This document shows, one piece after another, positions 59,387 through 64,000 of a stretch of 64,000 bases of DNA. The stretch spans positions 88,102 to 152,101 of the forward strand of contig HF994458.1 in NCBI GenBank assembly GCA_000434195.1, given 5' to 3'. This DNA is from Clostridium sp. CAG:780. GTDB taxonomy: Bacteria; Bacillota; Clostridia; TANB77; CAG-508. A program made the translations under genes and the position numbers. A model generated the notes under the pieces. That model did no database searches. It was not told where the DNA came from and saw only the letters and a program-made list of their open reading frames with translations. Every line of letters starts with the position of its first letter. Position 1 is the stretch's first letter.

Positions 59387-59448
59387 CAACGACGTAGACA
59401 TTTACAACTCGTTAGCTCTCTTGACGAATGACTAAATAGTCATTCAAG
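59348..59448 (-). ncRNA. Candidate structured RNA, copy 2
   Basis: On the minus strand: a perfect 9-bp hairpin (59426-59434 with 59437-59445), a patch shared with copy 1 (the GACGA, TACAACT, CGTAG and GGTGC boxes as read on the plus strand), then a 10-bp hairpin with TTTTAAT that can end transcription. A promoter lies directly upstream. The size would be about 100 nt. Confidence 0.55.
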
Positions 59449-59456
59449 TTATAAAT

Positions 59457-59485
59457 ATATTACCAAATTATTTTATAAAAATCAA
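59457..59485 (-). promoter_or_regulatory. Promoter of candidate RNA copy 2
   Basis: TTGATT (59480-59485), a 17-nt spacer and TAATAT (59457-59462) on the minus strand, ending about 10 nt before the first hairpin. Confidence 0.55.
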
Positions 59486-59501
59486 GTATTTAAGAAGAAA
59501 A

Positions 59502-59532
59502 TATAGAGTGATATTTTATAAACCACTCTATA
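59502..59532 (-). terminator. Terminator of the zinc-ribbon nuclease gene
   Basis: A 9-bp stem (59502-59510 with 59524-59532) and a TTTTCTT run on the minus strand, just past the stop at 59539. Confidence 0.7.
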
Positions 59533-59538
59533 ACTGAA

Positions 59539-62112
59539 TTATAGTTTTAATTTTTTGCAAATAGGACATCTGCCACTGCCTTTTCTTTCGTTATAAACAT
59601 GTCTTTGATATTCATGACCATTTTTGCATTTCCACCAAACTTTTTTACTATAACTTTTACTAATTGATTTAGGCGTAATTCCTAATTTATTATTCTTTTC
59701 ATAATTCCATTTTTCCAATAATTCAGGATTCGTCGTTGCTAAATCATTAAAACCAACTAATATCTTGTTTCCAGAACAATACGGACACCCTGTACCACGT
59801 CTTCGAGCTGGAATAGTAGCTTCATAGCTATGATTGTTACTACAAATCCACCAGATTTTTTTATGAGTTCCTTTAGTTACTTCATCAGGTTTAATGGTAT
59901 TCTTACTATAATCCCATTCTTTCAATAATTCTGGATTTGTTGATGCTATATCATTAAATCCTTTAAGAACTTTATTTCCAGAACAATATGGGCAACAAGT
60001 TCCTTTTGATTTTGTTCTATTAACAATTGAAGATTTATATTCATGACCTTTTTCGCATTTCCACCAGACTTTTTTATCTGTATTTTTCTTTACATTCTGT
60101 GGTTTAATTCCTAATTGGTCGTTTTTTTCGTAATCCCATTCTTTTAATAATTCTGGAAATAATGTGGCAATATCATTCTCTCCACTTATAGCATATCTTC
60201 CAGAGCAGTACGGACAATTAGAACCTCTAGCTCTATTGTTTAATGTTGTTGTCCATTCATGACCATTCTTACATTTCCAATGAATCATTTTAGTTGAATT
60301 GAGAACAACATTTTCTGGTTTGATTCCTAACTTATCATTTTTTTCATAGTCCCATTCTTCTAATAATTCAGGATTAGTTGTTGCCAAATCATTAAATCCT
60401 ATGATAATCTTCTTATTGGCACAATATGGACATTTGGTTTGTTGATTTACTTTGTTTGAAACAATAGCTTGATAGTTATGACCTTTTTCACATTTCCACC
60501 ATATTTTTAATGCACTTCCACTACTTATATTATCTGGAGTAATTCCTAGTTTATCATTTTTTTCGTAATTCCATTCTTGTAAAACCTCTGGATTTGTTTT
60601 GGATATACAGTTCTCTTTTTCCATAAAGTTAATCATTTTAATAATATCATCTAAATCACGCCTAATATCAAAGTCTAAATCTATGTTGAGATAACTATTT
60701 AGGAAAGATAAAGCATCTTCTACATATGTATAATCTGTGTTATTATCTATTTTTATATTGTATATGATAGCACTTGAGTTAATAGGTTTTGATTTCTTTT
60801 CTCTAATTCTAATTATTCTCACATTGTTTTTTGAGCATAAATCATCTTTTTCTATATCATGCTTTATGTCTTTATGATAATAGTATCCATCATACTCTAT
60901 ACCAACATTTAGCTCTGGTATAAAAATATCTATTTCTTTTGGTTTTAACCATTCAGGTTTATAATTTGCTATAGTTTTAGAAAATTTTTTATGAACATAG
61001 TAAAAAATAATCTTTTCAGGTATGGATGTTCTTAAATAACTAGAGCAAATAGGGCAACGATTATAAAGCTTATCATTTCTTATTCTTGCTGGTATACTAG
61101 ATTGCCATTCATGACCTTTTTCACATTTCCACCAAAATTTGACTTTACCACCTAAAATAATTTCATCTGGTTTTATATCAAGCTTATCATTTTTTTCATA
61201 GTTCCATTCTTTTAATAATTCTGGGTGTTTGGTTGCAAAATCATTATAGCCTTTTAATAATTGCTGATTAGCACAAATAGGGCAATTAACATTTCTATTT
61301 GTTTTTTGTGCTACTGATATTTGATATTCATGACCTTTTTTACATTTCCACCACACTAATTTTGTAGATCCATGACTTAGATTGGATGGAAAAATACCTA
61401 ATTTATCATTTTTTTCATAATCCCATTCTTCTAATAATTCGGGATTAGTAGTTGCTATATCATTATAGCCTTTTTTTACAAGATTATTTGAACAGTATGG
61501 GCAACCACTTCCTGTGATTCTACTTCTAATAATAGAATTCCATTTATGACCTTTTTCACATTTCCACCATACTTTTTCTTTGCCACCATTAGTAATTTCA
61601 TTTGGTTTAATGCCTAATTTGTCATTTTCTTCATAGTCCCAATCTTTTAGTAATTCAGGGTTGGTAGTTGCTAAATCATTATAGCCCTGCAAAACTTTTC
61701 TATTTCCACAATATGGGCAATTTCCACGACCATGTAATCTATCATAAATACTTCTATCATATTTATGACCTTTGCTACATATCCAATATACTTTTTTTAT
61801 TGAACCTACTAATAATTCGTTTGGTTTAATACCTAATTTATCGTTTTCTTCATAATCCCATTCTTTTAACATTTCTGGATACAAAGTTGCAAAATCATTT
61901 ACTCCTTGAATTGCTTTTTTACCCATGCAATAAGGACATCCGACACCTTTAACCCTAGTATGAATTACAGCTTCCCATTCATGACCATTTTTACATTTCC
62001 ACCAGACTTTCTTACTACTACCTGAAGTCAAATCAGCTGGATTATATAAAATGTTTTTTTCTTGATTCCATTCTTTCATTAATTCTTTATTATCAATTAA
62101 TCTATCTGACAT
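59539..62112 (-). CDS. Ten-repeat zinc-ribbon (DUF4379-like) protein with central Vsr/PD-(D/E)XK-like nuclease
   Basis: 857 aa from the ATG at 62112, which has AAAGGTGA 8 nt upstream. The frame is open back to 62190, but that lies upstream of the promoter. Ten repeats of about 70 aa share PELLxEWDYEKNDKLGIKP, KKVWWKCxxGHE and CPYC; each has a Cys, a His and a C-P-x-C pair, so each probably binds zinc. Five repeats (residues 8-363) come before and five (507 to the end) after a domain at 364-506. That domain has Glu366, Asp395 (in EIDIFIP) and IEYDG (Glu406, Asp408), then IIRIRE, as in Vsr/DUF559-type endonucleases. The family pairing of these ribbons with nucleases is known. I infer nucleic-acid recognition and cutting, possibly in defence or gene mobility. 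Confidence 0.85.
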   Translation of the reverse strand: MSDRLIDNKELMKEWNQEKNILYNPADLTSGSSKKVWWKCKNGHEWEAVIHTRVKGVGCPYCMGKKAIQGVNDFATLYPEMLKEWDYEENDKLGIKPNELLVGSIKKVYWICSKGHKYDRSIYDRLHGRGNCPYCGNRKVLQGYNDLATTNPELLKDWDYEENDKLGIKPNEITNGGKEKVWWKCEKGHKWNSIIRSRITGSGCPYCSNNLVKKGYNDIATTNPELLEEWDYEKNDKLGIFPSNLSHGSTKLVWWKCKKGHEYQISVAQKTNRNVNCPICANQQLLKGYNDFATKHPELLKEWNYEKNDKLDIKPDEIILGGKVKFWWKCEKGHEWQSSIPARIRNDKLYNRCPICSSYLRTSIPEKIIFYYVHKKFSKTIANYKPEWLKPKEIDIFIPELNVGIEYDGYYYHKDIKHDIEKDDLCSKNNVRIIRIREKKSKPINSSAIIYNIKIDNNTDYTYVEDALSFLNSYLNIDLDFDIRRDLDDIIKMINFMEKENCISKTNPEVLQEWNYEKNDKLGITPDNISSGSALKIWWKCEKGHNYQAIVSNKVNQQTKCPYCANKKIIIGFNDLATTNPELLEEWDYEKNDKLGIKPENVVLNSTKMIHWKCKNGHEWTTTLNNRARGSNCPYCSGRYAISGENDIATLFPELLKEWDYEKNDQLGIKPQNVKKNTDKKVWWKCEKGHEYKSSIVNRTKSKGTCCPYCSGNKVLKGFNDIASTNPELLKEWDYSKNTIKPDEVTKGTHKKIWWICSNNHSYEATIPARRRGTGCPYCSGNKILVGFNDLATTNPELLEKWNYEKNNKLGITPKSISKSYSKKVWWKCKNGHEYQRHVYNERKGSGRCPICKKLKL

Positions 62113-62158
62113 ATATAACATCACCTTTAATACTACAAAAACGTAATTAATTGCTCTT

Positions 62159-62187
62159 ATTATATAACAAAAGACTGATAATATCAA
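62159..62187 (-). promoter_or_regulatory. Promoter of the zinc-ribbon nuclease gene
   Basis: TTGATA (62182-62187), a 17-nt spacer and perfect TATAAT (62159-62164) on the minus strand. The -35 and spacer overlap the terminator of the upstream ABC operon. Confidence 0.8.
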
Positions 62188-62200
62188 CATATTATCAGTC
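62173..62200 (-). terminator. Terminator of the AbrB-ABC operon
   Basis: A perfect 10-bp stem (62173-62182 with 62191-62200), an 8-nt loop and TTTTG on the minus strand. Confidence 0.8.
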
Positions 62201-62227
62201 CTAGAAATTGTAATTTCTTGTTATGTT

Positions 62228-62959
62228 TTACTTATTGTCACTTATCATTTTCTCCTTAAAAATAAGAATAGAAATAATTAAAGCTAGTATAGTATATATA
62301 CTAAAAACAATTATATTTCTTATTGTTATACTTTCTAAATTAGCATTCATTACACCTTTAATAATAGTTACACAAGATTCAAAAGGTAAATATTCACATA
62401 TCCTTGAAAACACATCTCCTAATAATTCTCTAGGAAAATACATTCCACTTGTAAAGCAAACAAGTTGAACTACAATACTTGATATTCCTGAAGATGCCTT
62501 TTCTGAAAACAGACTTCCCAATATTATACCTATTGCTATAAAAAGAATAGCAACAACTATTGAAATAAGTATAGCCCAAATAATATTAATGCTAAAACTT
62601 AATCCTAAAGCAATAGCAAGTATAAAGAACAATACATTTTGAATTAGTATAAGTGGAATAATTGATAACATATAGCCTAATATATATCCTATTGGTTTCA
62701 TCGGACTTATACCTAATCTAATAAGTAATGATGATGTTCTATCTTTGCTTACAAGCATTGCTGTAAATAAAGTTATAAATGAAAATCCAAACACTACAAT
62801 TCCTGGAGTAAAATTGTGTAACTCATAACTTTCGTTTGGAATATTTATTTGTTTAAATATAAATAATAAAAATAGTGGTAACAATACAGAAAATATTATA
62901 CTTAATGGATCTCTTATTATTTCCTTAAAATTTCTTTTTGCAAAATTTAGTGTTCTCAT
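62228..62959 (-). CDS. ABC-2 type transporter permease
   Basis: 243 aa with six membrane helices. The start MRTLNFAKRNFKEIIRDPLS and the segment PGIVVFGFSFITLFTAMLVSKDRTSSLLIRL are typical of ABC-2 drug or lipid export permeases. Its ATG overlaps the ATPase stop (TAATG), so the two are translated together. The substrate is unknown; similar AbrB-ATPase-permease sets occur in gut Firmicutes. Confidence 0.92.
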   Translation of the reverse strand: MRTLNFAKRNFKEIIRDPLSIIFSVLLPLFLLFIFKQINIPNESYELHNFTPGIVVFGFSFITLFTAMLVSKDRTSSLLIRLGISPMKPIGYILGYMLSIIPLILIQNVLFFILAIALGLSFSINIIWAILISIVVAILFIAIGIILGSLFSEKASSGISSIVVQLVCFTSGMYFPRELLGDVFSRICEYLPFESCVTIIKGVMNANLESITIRNIIVFSIYTILALIISILIFKEKMISDNK

Positions 62960-63681
62960 TATAATTCACCTCCAGTTGCAATTTTTACGAATGCATCTTC
63001 AAAATTTTTTGTACCTGCTCTTTTTATAAGTTCTTTAGCAGTTCCCACATCTACTAAATTTCCTTTTGCCATAATTCCTATTATATCTGATAAACTTTCT
63101 GCCTCTTCCATATAATGAGTAGTTAAAATAATTGTAATTTTGCCTTTAAGTTTTTCTATTACATTCCATAATTCTTTTCTTTCAATTACATCAAGACCTA
63201 GTGTTGGCTCATCTAAAAATAATATTTTAGGCTCATTTATTAGAGCTATTGCAATAGATACTTTTCTTTGCCATCCTCCTGATAATGTCTTTGCTGTTTG
63301 ATTTAAAACTTCTTCTAATTTAAACATTTTTACAAGCTCATTAATCTTTTCTTCTTTATTAGGTATTTGATATACTCCTGCCATAAATTCTAGATTTTCT
63401 TTTACAGAAAGATTTGGAGCAATGGCTGTTTCTTGAGGAGATACATTTATGATTTCTTTTATTTTTTGTCTATCCTTAATTATATCTAAACCATTTATTT
63501 TAATTTCTCCATCTGTTGGTAAAATTAGTGTTGATAGCATTTTTATAGTTGTTGTTTTACCTGCACCATTTGTACCAAGTAAAGCAAATAGTTCTCCTTC
63601 ATTTATCCTTAATTCAATTCCATTTACAACTGTTTTTTCTTTGAATTTCTTTGTTAAATTCTTTGTTTCAATAGATAGCAT
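62959..63681 (-). CDS. ABC transporter ATPase (DrrA-like)
   Basis: 240 aa. Walker A is GTNGAGKTT, the signature LSGGWQRK, Walker B ILFLDEPTLGLD and the switch His is in TTHYMEEAE. A short C-terminal extension (residues 205-240) is like that of DrrA-type exporters. The ATG overlaps the AbrB-like gene's stop (TAATG). It energises the permease that follows. Confidence 0.95.
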   Translation of the reverse strand: MLSIETKNLTKKFKEKTVVNGIELRINEGELFALLGTNGAGKTTTIKMLSTLILPTDGEIKINGLDIIKDRQKIKEIINVSPQETAIAPNLSVKENLEFMAGVYQIPNKEEKINELVKMFKLEEVLNQTAKTLSGGWQRKVSIAIALINEPKILFLDEPTLGLDVIERKELWNVIEKLKGKITIILTTHYMEEAESLSDIIGIMAKGNLVDVGTAKELIKRAGTKNFEDAFVKIATGGEL

Positions 63682-63887
63682 TATTTATTTCCTCCTTTTG
63701 GAAATACTTTATCTGTTAAATCTTCTATTGCATCTGCCTTCAATAAAGCTATTCCTTTTTCTTTGTCGCAAAGTACAATAATAGAATCTCCTGGCTTTAT
63801 ATCAAACATATCTCTTGCTTCTTTTGGAATTACAATTTGTCCTTTTTCTCCAACTTTACTTATTCCTACAAATTTATCTCTTTCCAT
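63681..63887 (-). CDS. AbrB/MazE/SpoVT-type DNA-binding regulator
   Basis: 68 aa. The swapped-hairpin motif VGEKGQIVIPKEARDMFDIKPGD is a classic AbrB/SpoVT domain that binds DNA as a dimer or tetramer. It leads the ABC operon with one-base overlaps, so it most likely controls the transporter and itself. Three TTATACTT repeats (plus strand) stand just upstream. The SD AAGGAGG lies 6 nt before the ATG. Confidence 0.92.
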   Translation of the reverse strand: MERDKFVGISKVGEKGQIVIPKEARDMFDIKPGDSIIVLCDKEKGIALLKADAIEDLTDKVFPKGGNK

Positions 63888-63901
63888 TTTAGCCTCCTTA
63901 A

Positions 63902-63957
63902 TTATACTTGTTATACTTTTCCTACTTATTATACTTTGTAAAAATAAAAAAAAGCAA
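63902..63957 (-). promoter_or_regulatory. Promoter and direct repeats upstream of the AbrB-ABC operon
   Basis: On the minus strand TTGCTT (63952-63957), an 18-nt spacer and perfect TATAAT (63928-63933). TTATACTT occurs three times on the plus strand at 63902, 63911 and 63929, spaced 9 and 18 nt, one copy covering the -10. These are candidate autoregulator sites. Confidence 0.55.
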
Positions 63958-63970
63958 TAGAATTCTTAAA

Positions 63971-64000
63971 TGTACTGAACCCAAAAAGTTGGACAGTATA
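63971..64000. mobile_element. Probable end of an IS3-family (IS150-like) element
   Basis: The last 30 nt contain CCCAAAAAGTTGGACAG, which resembles the terminal inverted repeats of IS3-family elements. The element would continue beyond the window. No transposase is visible here. Confidence 0.5.

Noticed and set aside
59539..62112. Regular repeats at about 215-nt spacing that could suggest a CRISPR array or other DNA repeat
   Set aside because: The repeats are in-frame protein repeats (zinc ribbons) that vary at the DNA level; there are no spacers of uniform short length.

Overview
The window looks like the chromosome of an AT-rich, low-GC Gram-positive anaerobe of the class Clostridia, read mostly on the minus strand. 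The evidence is class III anaerobic ribonucleotide reductase (nrdDG), a CwlD-type sporulation amidase, VanW and LCP cell-wall proteins, strong Shine-Dalgarno (SD) sites, near-consensus sigma-A promoters and intrinsic terminators. The genus cannot be fixed from sequence alone. One region, a non-triplet tandem repeat inside rpoC, looks like an assembly junction between strain variants, so the source may be a draft or metagenome-derived genome.

Layout. 1-10 kb: a partial membrane protein, a giant cyclic beta-glucan synthase-like enzyme (NdvB type) and cwlD. 10-18 kb: rpoC (split) and rpoB with a long 5' leader. 18-21 kb: nrdG and nrdD. 21-41.7 kb: four giant secreted proteins of about 1640-1700 aa, arranged as two tandem pairs (each pair is B then A in transcription order). 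The A proteins carry a thioester-like Cys/Gln signature and SdrD-type B domains. The B proteins are long chains of beta-sandwich repeats with one SdrD-type domain. All four end in a membrane segment without LPXTG. 42-43.8 kb: initiator tRNA, a HigB/HigA-like toxin-antitoxin islet inserted at the 3' end of comEA between 32-bp direct repeats, and comEA. 43.8-57 kb: cell-envelope genes (D,D-carboxypeptidase, LCP, CvpA-like, DUF5711-like, YkvI-like), a Gld-type ABC transporter, a CmpB-like membrane protein, tRNA-Arg(TCT), M18 aminopeptidase and VanW.

57-62.2 kb is accessory: a tyrosine recombinase, two copies of a structured element that I read as a candidate small RNA or attenuator, an unknown two-TM protein, and an 857-aa protein with ten zinc-ribbon repeats placed five and five around a PD-(D/E)XK/Vsr-like nuclease domain. 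62.2-64 kb: an AbrB-like regulator with an ABC exporter, then what looks like the end of an IS3-family element at the window edge.

The most unusual items are the ten-ribbon nuclease, the duplicated RNA-like element, the toxin-antitoxin islet that rebuilds the comEA 3' end, the paired giant surface proteins with non-LPXTG tails, and three genes whose SD lies in the 3' arm of a terminator-like hairpin.
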